From Echinarachnius parma (lineage: Eukaryota; Echinodermata; Echinoidea; Clypeasteroida; Echinarachniidae): 64,000 nucleotides of DNA. The notes under the pieces are model-generated. The model had not been told where the DNA came from and did no database searches. It was given only the letters and a program-made list of their open reading frames with translations. The translations under genes and the position numbers were made by a program. The stretch is taken from positions 124,001-188,000 of the forward strand of contig JBAMJV010001398.1 in the NCBI GenBank assembly GCA_037951105.1, read 5' to 3'. Positions 1 to 11,677 of this stretch are shown piece by piece (the first letter of the stretch is position 1; every line of letters starts with the position of its first letter).

Positions 1-204
1 ATGTGTTTGCTGAGGAGTATTACAGCTAACCTATGCCCAATTATGATTTATTTTTATGCTTTGGATTTTAATGTGTGTCGCTCTGAAGAAGTAATAAGTA
101 TTTTTGGAGCCCAGTTTACATACATGTATTTCCTCTCAAATTTTGTTGAACCACACACAAAATAAATATACTGGCAGTAAATTGAATAATTTGGGCCACC
201 CAAG

Positions 205-355
205 CAAAGTGTCACGGTGTTACCCAATATTCACCTCTTTGTCATTCGAATCACTGTCAATGTTTTTATGATAAGGAGAACAATTACATTATTTGAAGGA
301 TTCAAATGCTTGAACTTCTTAAAAGGTTATTTTGTGGTACCACCGTGACACTTTG
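205..355. repeat. Foldback element, 15-bp arms
   Basis: A perfect 15-bp inverted repeat (CAAAGTGTCACGGTG at 205-219 and its complement at 341-355) encloses about 120 bp of AT-rich sequence. No coding potential is seen. It is probably a small non-autonomous element. The remaining sequence up to 894 holds only the next foldback and no gene. Confidence 0.55.
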
Positions 356-422
356 TCCACTTTTGTACTTCGAAATGCCCATTTGTGAAATGGCCCTTGA
401 CCAAAGATGACTTGGGCCCTGT

Positions 423-560
423 TGCAGAAAGAGATACAATCGATTGTAAGTCAGATCATGTGTTCTAGATGCGTGAATCTGATTGGTTGAAACGCCCAAA
501 GTTGCTGACTTACAATCAATCATACAATCAATCATACAATCGATTGTATCTCTTTCTGCA
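423..560. repeat. Foldback MITE with 26-bp perfect TIRs (copy 1)
   Basis: Perfect 26-bp inverted arms lie at 423-448 and 535-560, beginning TGCAGAAAGAGATACAATCG. The interior also contains short direct repeats of ATACAATCA. A diverged second copy with the same terminal sequence lies at 22002-22152, so this is a dispersed family and not a one-off palindrome. The short frames read through it on both strands reflect its symmetry and are not genes. Confidence 0.75.
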
Positions 561-894
561 CCGGGAACCATCTTATATATTTGGTCAGAACTAAGTACTA
601 CTACCTGTCTGTTTCAAGCAAAACACTTGAAATGCAGAATTTTACAACAATATATCAGGGTTTTAATATTTCTGATAGTGGTTCTTATGTTTTGTATCTG
701 CGCTGAAGTGAGAAATCAATTTTGAAATTGCCCTTGACCAAAGGTGACCATCTCAGATATTTAATCTCATGGAACACGTTTTTTTTTAGCGTGAAGAGTA
801 TTAGCATTAACGCTTGAGATGCAGTAATTGGAATCAATTCAATTTGGCAGCAACGTCTTCATTTCTCATACAATATACAATGTACATGTAGACT

Positions 895-1122
895 CAGTGG
901 CATAGCCAGGGATTTTCTGGGAGGGGGGGGGGGGGGGATATAAAGCACGAGCTGCTTTTTGCCTGCCTTAGGGCCTCTGGTGGGGTCCAGGGGGAAAAGC
1001 CCTCAGAAGCTTTTGGATTTTAGCTATTCAAAGCCCCCCCAAAATCAAAACTACCAGCTAAAAAATAGGATCGGGGTATGGTGAGAGGCTTGGACCCAGG
1101 TGCCCCCTTTGCTGCGCCATGA
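895..1122. mobile_element. CAGTGGCxTAGC-ended G-rich MITE
   Basis: The left end CAGTGGCATAGCCAGGG is followed by a poly-G tract. The right end resembles a decayed complement (GCTGCGCCATGAATG). The same end motif is seen more clearly at 5496-5679. It is about 230 bp, non-coding, and sits immediately before a tandem array. The assignment is by end similarity only. Confidence 0.4.
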
Positions 1123-1127
1123 ATGTA

Positions 1128-3345
1128 CATAATTTGTTGGTATGCCATACCCTTCAGGTTTAAGATAGCTAGACAGGTGTTTTGTGTGATCATATGTTTA
1201 CCTGATTTTGTTATAAATATCATGTGATCTGTTTTCCACACGTAAAGGTCTAATTCTTTGTCGAATTGATTTGATTCGACAGTTGCTTCCCCTGCACATA
1301 GTTTATGTGAGGTAGAATGTATACAATGTAGTTTTAATGTTAAATGCCAATAAGATGTTAGATAGCATGCTGATTTTGTTGGTGTGATTTGTCTACGCGA
1401 GTTTGTTTCTATCATCATTTGTGAAAGAAAAGTTACCTTTTTATAATAATCATGTTTAAAGAATGTCATGGTAAAACTAAATGTATCTCTTTTGCAATTT
1501 GAATGAATTTTCTCCAAATGATATATTATTTATATATATTTGAAAATTTGGCTTCATATAGATGAGGCTTTGACATTCAAGATGGCTTGCAGAGCTCAAT
1601 TTTAGCCGAAAATTTACACTACATATTCATGCACTCTCAACTGATGATATGATCTGTTTTTACACGTAAAGCCCTGATTTTTTGGGGGTAGAAATTAGAG
1701 TAGGATACATACAAGTGAGTTTGAAAGCGCCAGATCTTTTAAAATGCTGTATTCTAAATTACAATTGATTTGATTTTCATGGCAGCCTTCGCTGCGTCTC
1801 GTACGATGTACGCAGAATGTGATGTCATACCCTTCAGATGTTTGGTGTGATTTGTCTACATGTACATGATTTTGTTAATGATCTGATTTTACACGTAAAG
1901 CTCTAATTCCTTTGAAGAAATTAGAGTAGAATTGAGCTGGGCTTGAGAGTGGTGGAGCATATTAGATGCTGTAATTACAATTGATTTGATTTGATTTGAC
2001 GGCAGTCTCTGCCACATATCTCATAGGTGTACGCAGAATGTAATGCAATGTCCTCCAGGTGTTTGGTGTGATTTGTCCAAGGAGGTATAGTACCTCCTTG
2101 ATTTGTCTATGTGATTTTGTTAATGTTCTTTTTTTACACACTTAAAGGTCTTGATTCTTTTGGTCGAAATTAAGAGTAAGATTAAAGTCATTTTGAGGGT
2201 AGATGCCGTAATTGAAATTGATTCTGTTTGACGGCAGCATCTGCCGCATCTCATATATGATGTACGCAGTACAGTATGTAATGTCATGCCCTTCAGGTGT
2301 AATTTTGTTGGACATGTGTTTTGTTTTGGTTTGTCTACCAGAATTTTTTTTATACGTGATCTATTTTCATCCGAAAAGGTCTGATTTTTTTTTTTTGAGA
2401 ATTGATTTCATCTGACAACAACGGTCCTCCCCTGTAGCTCATATGCTGTACAATGTAGTTGTTTATTATGCCCTTCACAAAAGTTCACAGGTAAGAAAGC
2501 TAGGCAGGTGTTGGTGTGATTTGTCTACCTGAATTTGTTTCTGTTTCCATTAGTACCGGCTCTGATTCCTTTGGTAGGAATTAAGAGTAAGATTAAACTC
2601 AGTTTAAGAGTGGCAGAGCATCGAGATGCTACTATAATTACAATCGATTCAATTTGACAGTGGCCTCTACTGTATAGCATATGATGAAGGTTGTTGTAAT
2701 GCCATACCCCTCAGGTTTGAGATACAATGTAGTTACAGCGTGTTCACACACAAATATTTTTCATCCCGAAACGTTGTATAAAGAATCATGATTAACGAAA
2801 CGTCGTATAAAGAATCATGATTAACGAAATGATTAACGAGCGTTCACACACACAAAAACAAGATCCCAAAACAGCTACAACGAAACATTGTATAGGTGCG
2901 CAGTTTGCTACTGCGCAGTGTGGTGTCTTTTTTTCTGTCTGCTGTCAATCTGTGAGCGAGCGCAAATCTGAGTGAAGTAACACGCAGTCATGCTAAGCCC
3001 CGCCCAGTTATACCGTTGTCGTATAACCTTGGAGTCGCCGAGCGTTCACACACAAAACGAGCGTGATTCTTTAGTCAGCTCTACATGTAGTTCGAAACTA
3101 TGCTCAAATCCCCGTTTCGCTAATCATGATTCTTCATACGACGTATCGTTAGTGAGCGTTCATACACATAATTTCCATCGTATAGCTAGTCAAGAGCTGA
3201 TTAGCTAGTCAGCTCTCGACTAGCTATACGATGAAATTTTTGTGTGTGAACACGGGGTTAGACAGGTGTTTGCCTAGGTTGTCTACAGTGAATTGTTTTT
3301 TCACAGTATTTCTTGCTTTGTTTTCACACATAAGGGTCAGATACT
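1128..3345. repeat. Degenerate ~185-245 bp tandem array, interrupted by a MITE
   Basis: About seven diverged units share the order TTGATTTGATTTGACGGCAG, then TGTACGCAGAATGTAATG, CCTTCAGGTGTTTGGTGTGA, TTTGTCTACNTGATTTTG and ACACGTAAAGGTCTAATTC. Unit anchors fall near 1266, 1766, 1981, 2217, 2402 and 2645. A separate foldback element (2737-3256) splits the last unit, whose sequence resumes at TTAGACAGGTGTTTG. No conserved reading frame is maintained across units, so I read it as non-coding. Confidence 0.75.
2737..3256. mobile_element. Foldback MITE with TGTTCACACACAAA ends (copy 1)
   Basis: The element begins AGCGTGTTCACACACAAA and ends TTTTTGTGTGTGAACACGGGG, giving inverted termini. Inside are several palindromic blocks built on TCATGATTCTTTATACGACG and CGTTTCGTTAATCATGATT. 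The flanks TTAC (2733-2736) and TTAG (3257-3260) could be a 4-bp target duplication with one mismatch. A second copy lies at 56504-56990. The 72-residue frame inside it is a repeat artefact. Confidence 0.8.
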
Positions 3346-4976
3346 GTTGGTATTACATGTAGTTAAAGCCTTCTAGTAGAAATCAAAATGCACCCCCAAA
3401 AAGAGAGCATTGATTCATACTAGGTTAGTCGGAACTAAATTTTAATGCAATAACATGCATGTAAAGCAATGAATTTATTTGTACATCATTTATGTTATTA
3501 TCGCCTTACAGCCACAATATTTTGAGAGTCCTTATTAAAAAAAATATATAACTTTTGAACCAGGAGTATGCAATTTCGCTATAGCATAGTGTGGTCTGAT
3601 TGGGGGCACACCACTCTCAGGGAGGGGGGCATACCACTTTTAGGGAGGGGGGGGGGCACAACACTTTTAGGGAGGGATCAAGGCACACCACTCTTAGGGA
3701 AGGACACACTATGTATTACTTATTTTTGATTACCTAGTGTATTTTTTGTCAAATTATATTTTATTTGTACTTTTATTTATTTATTTATCTTATTTACTTA
3801 TTTATTATTAATATTTATTTTTCCGGGGGGGGGGGGGGGGCAACATGCCCCTTTGTGCTCCCTTGAGATACACCACTCTGTGTGCACATTCGTGTTCGTT
3901 CTTGTACCAACCAACATGGGAGGCAGATTCAGAAATGAAAAAACAAACAAAAACACATGCGTTTCAATTCATTCGGCAAAACAAATTGTAATCGGAGCAC
4001 GGCTAATGGAGCAGAGAGCTCAAATTTATCTTGTAATAGCCCGTCTTCTGTCATTTTTCCCCTGCCCATTTGTAAATTATGCCAGATATCTTGATATAAT
4101 GTACATCCTGGCTCGGGACTTAACAGCCAATTTATTGAAATGGCAGCTATTTATTTTGTCATCTATCAATGGTTTATTTGCATTTGATATGGCAATAAAA
4201 ATGATACATTCATTTCAACTGAGTGAAAAAATTACTATTTTATTTATTTATTTACTTGTCATTTTTCTGTTTTCAGTTTAATCTCCACGGTTTACAATTA
4301 TTTTCAAGAGAGGCCTGTTAACATTTCGTTCATGAAATATTCAAGTTTAAATTAAATACTCTCATCTACAGATATTTATATTAGATGAGAATTGGACCAG
4401 ATTTAGAGAGTGGATGAAGAGAGCTAGGGAGGGGGGGGGGGGGGGGGTGTTTCAGGTATTATTCACTCTGATAATAATTATAGATTTGTTGTTGTTTTCT
4501 TTCACCTTGTAATTATAGATGATGAGATGTCTACATGCCTACCAGTTTTATTTGATACATTTTAAAACAACTTTTAATTTTACTTTGATGACATGATTGT
4601 ACAGTATGTAAACAAAATTACTAGCCATTCCTTTGAGAATATGTGATCTTTAATATACCTGTGGACGAACAATTGATGATATACTAAATACAAATTTGTG
4701 TAGAATTTCGATATTCCACTTCAATAAAGGGCAATAAAATAGATAGAGGGCAATCTCGCTAAATGTTTTATGATATTGATACATGCAGATAAGCCAATTC
4801 AAGAAGGGTCATAATATTTGTTATCAAGGTGTGATCCGAATTTGCATAGAATTTAATAGATAATCCACTTTAATAGGGCAATGAAATTGTTATCAAGGCT
4901 ATCTTGGTTTATAACTACTGTGTGTTATAGATGTTCACCCGGGTCAAATATTTGTTTTCCGCAGAAAATAACTACA
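3346..4976. other. No gene seen; G-rich direct repeats at 3595-3845
   Basis: Positions 3595-3715 hold about five imperfect copies of a 22-bp GGGCACACCACTCTTAGGGAGG unit. These are followed by ATTT-rich sequence and a long poly-G tract near 3825-3840. A second poly-G tract lies near 4430. A 142-codon frame (3853-4281) passes through the poly-G-flanked stretch, but I recognise no domain in it and see no splice context, so I do not call it. Confidence 0.5.
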
Positions 4977-5198
4977 ATCACCGGATAGCGTAAACGGATG
5001 CCCGACGAATAGACAATTTGCGAAAATCAAATTATCCGGTGATGAAAGTCGTCTCCGTTGCTCCATGCACAAAACGTTCCGCCGGATAGAACAACGTACA
5101 TCTCCTGACAAGGAATAGACAAGAAACGCATGCGAACGGAAAAGAACGGATTGAAAATGTAACTCTCCATCGGGCATCCGTTTACGCTATCCGGTGAT
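4977..5198. mobile_element. 222-bp foldback element with 29-bp perfect TIRs
   Basis: The arms at 4977-5005 and 5170-5198 are perfect 29-bp inverted repeats beginning ATCACCGGATAGCGTAAACG. The interior repeats shorter versions of the same word (TATCCGGTGATG, CCGCCGGATAG). Perfect arms in an otherwise diverged repeat landscape suggest recent insertion or arm conversion. No coding content is seen. Confidence 0.8.
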
Positions 5199-5495
5199 AT
5201 GTGACCGGGCCAATTAAGAAGCAAACAGTGAAGGAATGTACCATTTTGTTGAAAAACAAATTGGCCAGAAAAATATTCTTTTATATCGCACATCACGACT
5301 GGAAAAGATCGGCGTACAATTATGTAAGCGGAATCCGATTGTGTTTGTCTAGTTTTATGTGGTGTGGCTTGGTGATCCATTCATGTATGAATCATTTTAG
5401 TCAACAAGTATTCAGATAAAACAGATTAATGCTGCAGCACATGAAAAAAAAAAGACTCAAAAGAAAATATCCAGTGCATTATTTACTATGACACA
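5199..5495. other. No feature seen
   Basis: AT-rich unique-looking sequence. Short open frames on both strands overlap each other and lack recognisable content. Confidence 0.4.
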
Positions 5496-5679
5496 CAGTG
5501 GCGTAGCGTGGTCGAACTGATTGGGGGGGGGGGGGGGGGGAGGGCACACTTTATGTATTTTTGTGTAAAAAAAAAAAAAAAAAAATCCCCTTTTGTATTT
5601 GATTGTTTTTCAATTATTGAGGGGGGGGGGAGGCAGCACAGGCCCCCCACGTGCCCCCGCCCCCGTAGTTACGCCACTG
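5496..5679. mobile_element. CAGTGGCGTA-ended poly-G/poly-C MITE
   Basis: The termini CAGTGGCGTAGC (from 5496) and the complement GTTACGCCACTG (to 5679) form about 10-bp TIRs. Just inside the left end is a poly-G run and just inside the right end a C-rich run, with poly-A between. Related ends occur at 895-1122, 24190-24370 and near 52780-52830. The 96-codon frame crossing it is low-complexity. Confidence 0.7.
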
Positions 5680-6070
5680 ATTTCACCAGTGACAGAACTG
5701 TGTTTGTTCTGCAGATAATAACCTTACTTATTAACAAACAATATCTTGATAGAAATGCATCATTTCTGACATGCTTACATTTGTTACACTATCCATGATA
5801 ATTGACTGAATGTATCCATGAATCTACATTATGTTTTGTCTGTTTGTGCCATCGCAAACAAATTTACGCTGTATTTCATTATTATTTCATACATGTACGT
5901 TGTAAAATTTGCATAGTCATGTACGTGGTATAAAAGCTAGACCAAAGTTCTGTTCATCTGTCAATGTCACCTTCACCACCTGTTCTTATCATCAGTCCAG
6001 AAAATAAATACACAAACCATCAAACTCGTTATGTCCATACATGCATATAAAAATATATAAGTCCAGAAAA

Positions 6071-6101
<31 letters not shown>

Positions 6102-6890
6102 CATGAAACCTGTTATATCCCGCCATACATAAATATAAAATTATATAAGAAGGGTTTATGCTAAGAACAATTAAGACATGTTTTCATCTTCAAAACTACA
6201 TCTCGAAAAGTATGATTTAAAAGTCAATATTTTGCATTATATGACGGATGCTTTATCTAAAAAAAAGACAAAAGTGACTTTATTGTAACTCTTGGTTGTA
6301 ACTCTTTATATTACACTGGGATTTATTAGATGAAAATCTTATTTAGAACTTTTTATTTTTTAATTACTTATAAACACAGTGTATTTTCATTGATTCTATT
6401 CAATGAAAGCAGATGATTGCTGAAATACGCTAAAAACAAATCTTCAACAAAATTTACTTATTTTTAAAACTTTTCTTTTAAGATTTCTGTGGGTTAAAAA
6501 TGTGATTATATATATATTTTTAAACATTGAATGTGCAAATTACATCAGGGATCAAGACTACCACTTGCACTGTTGCCCAGGGCAGGTAAAAATTGATGTC
6601 GGGCAAGTGCAATTTCATAATTGGTCTAGTTTGGTTGCCCGATCGAGTAAAAATGTAATCCCTTATGTACATTATAAATGTCATTTAGACAATTGCGAGA
6701 AATTTGCCAAGCAGAACAAGCTATCTCAGCAAAGAATAATTTGTTTTGGTTTTGTAATGGGGGTTTGGGGCTTTAGGGGGGTAAGTAAAGTATCTGTTTG
6801 GGCAAGTAAAATATGAAACTGTATGATTTTACTTGCTTACAGGAACAATATCAACAAATTTAGTGTGGAGGCATGATCACATATATAACC
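5680..6890. other. No gene; CA microsatellite and a dispersed repeat
   Basis: A perfect (CA)n tract lies at about 6076-6100. Positions 6555-6830 contain a repeat around GGGCAAGTGCAATTTCATAATTGG and TTGCCCGATCG. It is seen inverted at 46930-47060, so it is dispersed. Nothing else is recognisable. Confidence 0.5.
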
Positions 6891-6892
6891 GA

Positions 6893-7190
6893 GCATGGTG
6901 GCTTACTTTTAGCGGTTAGAGTGTCCGCCTCATGCAAGGGAGGTCCCCGGGTTCGAACCCAGACCGGGTCAGACCAAAGACTTTAGAAATGGTACCTTCT
7001 GCCTTCTAGCCAGGCGCTCGGCATTTATAGAATGGAGAAGGGAAAGTTAATCACCCGAGTTACCAGAGGACTGGACCCCTTCGGTAGATTTCGCTACATT
7101 TAGTAGACGTGTGGCCTGGGGCTAATGAATCGGAGATAGGCGCCGCCTTATGTGCCAGAATTGGCACGGGAAGGACTTTAACTAAACTTG
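6893..7190 (+). mobile_element. tRNA-derived SINE
   Basis: The 5' part has RNA polymerase III internal promoter elements: an A-box-like TGGCTTACTTTTAGCGGTTAGAG (about 6898-6920) and a canonical B box GGTTCGAACCC (6950-6960), at tRNA-like spacing. A non-tRNA body follows (GGCCTGGGGCTAATGAATCG, then AGATAGGCGCCGCC), ending near GGGAAGGACTTTAAC. The tRNA part does not fold as an intact tRNA gene and has no 3' acceptor stem partner, so this is a SINE and not a tRNA. I recall similar bodies from sea urchin SINEs, but cannot check that here. Confidence 0.8.
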
Positions 7191-7770
7191 ATCACGTAGC
7201 CCTAGTTGGTATGAAGAGATGGGTACCCAGAAAATTTTACAGTGTTTTGTTACTTGTTTTGTTATGACTTTTATTACAAGCACATTATGATGTTTGTTTT
7301 TTAACGTTCTGCTACATGCAATATGTTGCCAAACAAATCACAACTACTCTTGAAAAGCCCCCTGAATAAAATCGCGACCTTAAGATGGAGAAGTTGTAAC
7401 ACAAAATCCCTTTAACTCATTGAATATGATTGGATTTCGTTATACAGCATGTATTCTCAATCTACTCTACATTATTATCATTTGGTGAGAGTGAGAAGGG
7501 CGGTTAAGTACATTTTTGATAAATTGAGTTCTGCGTACCATCTTGTGGATTAGAGCTTATTCACTCTATGTGATGCAAATTATTGGATAATAATTATGAA
7601 TTATTTGGGGAATATTTATCCAAAATAAAAAGGGCTACAAAATTGTTGCTTTCTAGATGCCTTTCAAACTCTAAACATGATAATCTCTGTTCAAAGAGTA
7701 ACAAAAGTGACTTCATAGTGCATTTCTCTTTCTCTACCGATGATATATACAAACAGATGTTGTGAAACAT
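7191..7770. other. No gene; copy of a dispersed AT-rich repeat at 7575-7745
   Basis: The stretch TTATTTGGGGAATATTTATC, followed by CTTTCAAACTCTAAACATGA, recurs with variation near 34680-34910, 40330-40630 and 52930-53110. It is therefore a dispersed repeat of unknown class. The rest of the stretch shows nothing recognisable. Confidence 0.5.
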
Positions 7771-8085
7771 GTTTTCTTGATGTACATGTATAGACAATGT
7801 TTTGATGATGTACAAACAATGTTTTTGTGATGTATAGACATTGTTTTGATGATGTACAAGCAATGTTTTTTGTGATGTATATACAATGTTTTGATGATGT
7901 ACAAACAATGTTTTGATGATGTATCTAGACATTGTTTTGATGATGTATAGACATTGTTTTGATGATGTATAGACGATGTTTTGATGATGTACATGTACAT
8001 GTATAGACAATGTTTTGATGATGTACAAACAATGTTTTTGTGATGTATAGACAATGTTTTGATGATGTACAAGCAGTCAAGCAAG
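7771..8085. repeat. ~21-bp minisatellite
   Basis: About fourteen variant units of GTATAGACAATGTTTTGATGA and GTACAAACAATGTTTTGATGA alternate. Variation is mainly GTATAGAC versus GTACAAAC, plus an occasional extra TTTT. Overlapping 116- and 144-codon frames on the opposite strand are repeat translations and not proteins. Confidence 0.85.
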
Positions 8086-9104
8086 GTTTTTGTGATTTAT
8101 CTATTAGATACTTTTCTTGGTAAGACCTGAATGGGTTAATAGCTCATTATGACACAGGTTTGATCTACACTGCTCACTTCCTGTTCATACCTGTATAGAT
8201 ACTATAAATACTCTTTTTTTTAAACAATTTATATAAAAAGTAGGCATCGTTACTTACTTGTTTGTCAGCTTTAACGAGGAATCGTAATGGTCCTACGTGT
8301 GTGAATCCATGTGGGGTCTTCTATTAATTGTTCATTAGTTGGATGTCAGTGTCCTGTGTAGCATTACCGTCTCTTCCATGGTTTGCTACCTGCAACCCTG
8401 CACAATAGTATTACGTATGAATAAACGCCAATGCTTTTTATCCTAGTAGATTCTTCATCTTTTGCCCTGACAATGATCCTGCTAGAATCGAACGCTAGGC
8501 TCATTACTAATTCTCTTTTCTTTTTTTTTACACTGACAACTTTTTAGGAGATAATCAGTTTCAAGCAGTATTTTCTTAATTAAGTCTTTTCTTTATTATT
8601 CAGTTGAACAAATTGAACCCATTAGAGATGATTTTATTTTGGTATTTGTTTATCATGACTCCGAAAGGGCGAGTAGAGAAAAAAGTTAGTGTGGAGGCTT
8701 GGGTTATCGGTTCCACCTCGAGGAATGTAGCTGTTTTGGTTTATTTCTTTTTGTTTGGAATCAATGACCTGTCAATAAAAGTTCATGCATTATTGTCTCT
8801 TTTTATAAAGAATTCAACCACAAAAAGTTAATAAAGCGCAATTATGATGAAAAAATACAATATGAGGCAAGGTCAGTGATGAAGTGTTGTTTACAAAACG
8901 AAGTGTATATATCGTCTTCACTAGCACTGAATTTGTAAAAATTGGACCGATTTTTAAAATAGTTCTTTTATTTGATGGACAAATCATATCCATGTACATG
9001 TAGCCATGAAACCCTTTTAAATTTTTTAAAATGAGACAATGCATCTACTCATCACAAAACAATTTGTCAAAGAAAAAACATAAATTTCATGAAAAAAGAT
9101 TTAT
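8086..9104. other. No feature seen
   Basis: AT-rich sequence with a single GACCTGAATGGGTTAATAGC fragment near 8125-8145, which matches one end of the short TTAA element at 58547-58639. No exon-like block is seen. Confidence 0.4.
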
Positions 9105-9890
9105 TGCTTCCTGTTCGCTTTCACTGCAGTTGGCACTGCATGTCTGATTTACAAATCATGCAAATCACCTTTGAATGAGAATTTGGTACTAATTTTCAAG
9201 TGATTGGTCTAGTGGAAACGGCCCCACCTTGCTGGAGCATGTCTAGTGAACTGGAAGGAGGTGTGGGTGTTGCCTCATTGTTCACTTGCACTGTAGTTGG
9301 CATTGCGCGTCTGATTTTCTTACAAATTCAAATTTCCTAATACAGTAGTTGAAGGAATATGAATTTGGTACTATTTTTCAACTGTTTGGTCTAGTGCAAA
9401 CGGCCCCACCTTGCTGGAGCATGTCTAGTGAACTGGTAGGAGGTGTGGGTGTTGCCTCATTGTTCACTTTCACTGCAGTTGGCATTGCGCATCTGATTTT
9501 CTTACAAATTCACATTTGATGACATAAATGGTACCCTTGGGTACCAAACGAATATCCGCCATTTTGTTTAATTATTTATTTATTTTTTAGGGCTGTACCA
9601 GGGTATAGCGTGCATACAATCGCGCGCTGCACTGCATACACAACGCAATACGGTTGTGCTTCGAGTGGACACAAGATGGCGCTACACAACGGGGTACCCC
9701 GGGGTACAACGGTACCCCGGGGTACCGCGTGTGTCATCATTTCCTAAATAGTTGAAGGAATATGAATTTGGTGCTATTTTTCAACTGTTTGGTCTAGTGC
9801 AAACGACTCCTCCTTGTGTGAGCATGTCTAGTGATCTGGTAGGAGGTGTGGGTGTTGCCACATTGTTCACTTTCGTTCTGGTAGAGCGAG
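9105..9890. repeat. ~180-bp tandem repeat, three units, third split by an insertion
   Basis: Units contain GGTCTAGTGCAAACGGCCCC, ACCTTGCTGGAGCATGTCTA and GTGAACTGGTAGGAGGTGTG, starting near 9190, 9375 and 9788. The junction to the third unit is interrupted by the element at 9517-9739. The sequence resumes with TTTCCTAAATAGTTGAAGG, matching the uninterrupted junction near 9335. Confidence 0.75.
9517..9739. mobile_element. Small element with TGATGACA/TGTCATCA ends and GGTACC palindromes
   Basis: It is bounded by perfect 8-bp inverted ends, TGATGACA at 9517-9524 and TGTCATCA at 9732-9739. The insertion is exact relative to the neighbouring tandem units, with 2-3 bp of T at the target. Just inside both ends are GGTACC-type words, and the right half holds repeated GGGGTACCCC palindromes. 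It is about 223 bp, CG-richer than its surroundings, and non-coding. Confidence 0.75.
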
Positions 9891-9891
9891 A

Positions 9892-10190
9892 GACGAGGTC
9901 GTGTGAATTGTACTCGGCATTGTTGTGTAACCTCCAGATGCACCAGAAATATATGATTTCATATCATAATTATTGTCTGTATTGTCTGGATATTGTTAAA
10001 CTGGGGGTCTCTGAAAAGTTGCAACAAAATTATATATGATATGAGATATTTGTGTGAATTGTGCACGGAATTGTTGTTAAACCTTGTATTGAATGGACTA
10101 GAATGTATGATTTCATATCATATTTGTTGTCTGCATTGTTGAGAAATTGTTGTTAATTGATGGAACTCTGAAAAAGTTGCAACAAAATTT
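9892..10190. repeat. Two-unit ~160-bp tandem duplication
   Basis: GTGTGAATTGTACTCGGCAT through GAAAAGTTGCAACAAAATT (9900-10030) is repeated with divergence at about 10052-10190. Both units carry ATGATTTCATATCAT. It lies about 400 bp upstream of the candidate first exon at 10595. Confidence 0.7.
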
Positions 10191-10594
10191 GATCTAGTGC
10201 TGGATATTTTTTGGTACAGTCTCATAAAAAAAAAGAAGAAGTTTCAACTGCGTTGTGTTAATTTCACTTGCTTAGGACAGAACCTTAGATATTTGGATTT
10301 GTGGCTTCGGAAAATTGTAAATGAGTATGCTATTTAAAATCGATTGTCTACAATACTATTTAATGGGTTGAAAAGGAATTGGAATAGATCAGATTCGACT
10401 TATGCCTGAGAAATTATACCCTGTAGTGGAATGATATTGGAACATGTATTATTAATACTGTGCACACTTGCGTGTAACAGGTGCCGGGCTTGATGGTTCC
10501 CTGTGGAGTGTGAAAAGTGCTTTTTGTGTGCTGGGATCGGTTATGAGTTTGTGCATCTATTGACGGGAATAATTTTGATAATATCATAAGCACC

Positions 10595-10601
10595 ATGGCA
10601 G
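10595..10601 (+). CDS. Candidate alternative first coding exon (ATG GCA G|GTAAGA)
   Basis: CACCATGGCAG is directly followed by the donor GTAAGA. The ATG has a good Kozak context (ACC before, G after) and an in-frame TGA at 10544-10546 with no ATG between, as expected for a true start. The exon ends after one base of a codon. Joined to the exon at 26820, it reads M-A-D-P-P-P-R-E-T-L-L-H, keeping the frame exactly. This would give a form starting at the ankyrin-like block, without the more N-terminal IPT-like region of vertebrate AKAP13 and ARHGEF28. It cannot be joined in frame to 19247. I see no clear TATA box. A seven-base coding stretch can arise by chance, so this remains a hypothesis. Confidence 0.4.
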
Positions 10602-10761
10602 GTAAGAGTGTTAAGCTTTAATAATTCATAATTTCGTATACATTTATCATAATGATGACATGAGTTTAATAATAACCGGCTAAGCAAAAAGTTGTTACGA
10701 TTCCCTTTTTACTTCTCATGTGCTCTTTGCTAGCAAAGCTAAAGTGCAAGAATGTCATTCT

Positions 10762-10837
10762 TTAACCTGTGTCCTACTAGATTTTTACAGATACAGTAAA
10801 TGCATGGCCTACCAGGTTCCTGTAGGCAATGGGTTAA
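10762..10837. repeat. Short TTAA-ended repeat (TTAACCTGTGTCCTACTAG type)
   Basis: It is bounded by TTAA on both sides and reads CCTGTGTCCTACTAGATTTT through CAGGTTCCTGTAGGCAATGGG. Related copies are at 46629-46709 and 46706-46783, plus an inverted one near 61850-61935. No coding content. Confidence 0.6.
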
Positions 10838-11677
10838 TAGATGAATAAGTAAATTACACAAGTGTCTGCATATATATAAAAACATGTTCAAGTTGATAAG
10901 ATAAAAACGAGGTAAAAAAAAAAGCCAGATAGCCTTGGCAGTATTTCATGAATCAGCACTATGTTGGCCCTACAAGTACACATAAGTGTACAAGAAAGTG
11001 CAGAAGCATTTAAGCGCACACTTGCTACAGTTTGAGTAGTTCAACATACTATTTTTTTCGAGAAAAAAAAGAAGAAGCCTAAAATGATGATGATTTTGAC
11101 ACCTGGTCAAGCTGTACTAGAACTAGTAGTAGCTTCTAATTCTGTCACAAAATATTGCATTACGAGTCCCCTTTTGGGGCACCACCATTGATTAATCGTT
11201 TTAGCACAGATTTGGGGAAAATATACTTGTAATATGGAATTTGAATGGGAAAGTGATCAAAAGCATCACCCCATTTTTAAAATACAATAGTTGGTGGTTG
11301 GTCAGTGAACTGTATGGGTTCCCCCCAAATACAGTTTTAAAAAAAGCGTGCAAGTTTGCATAAAAAACAAATGATGTAGAGAGTGTGTGTAAACCTGAAT
11401 AGATTCACATCAAATTATGGACAAATGTACAGGGGCCTGTTGCGTGTTGCAAATGTGCACAAGCTAAAATAAAAAATATACTTTTGCATATCAATTACAT
11501 AAAAGTTCCATTAAATTTCAAGGGAAATTTGCGTTTGATCAATGAACGATCGAGCACAAAGTGATGGTTGTGTATAACTAGGAAGCTGTGATTGATTACA
11601 ACTCAAATGTTTTATGATTATAGGACCCTGGTATTTCAGGAAAACAAAACAAAATCCAGTATAGCCACATGCATTAT
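10838..11677. other. No feature seen
   Basis: AT-rich intron-like sequence. Nothing recognisable. Confidence 0.4.

Noticed and set aside
6893..6965. tRNA gene
   Set aside because: A and B boxes are present, but the stems do not close into a cloverleaf and a SINE body follows directly.
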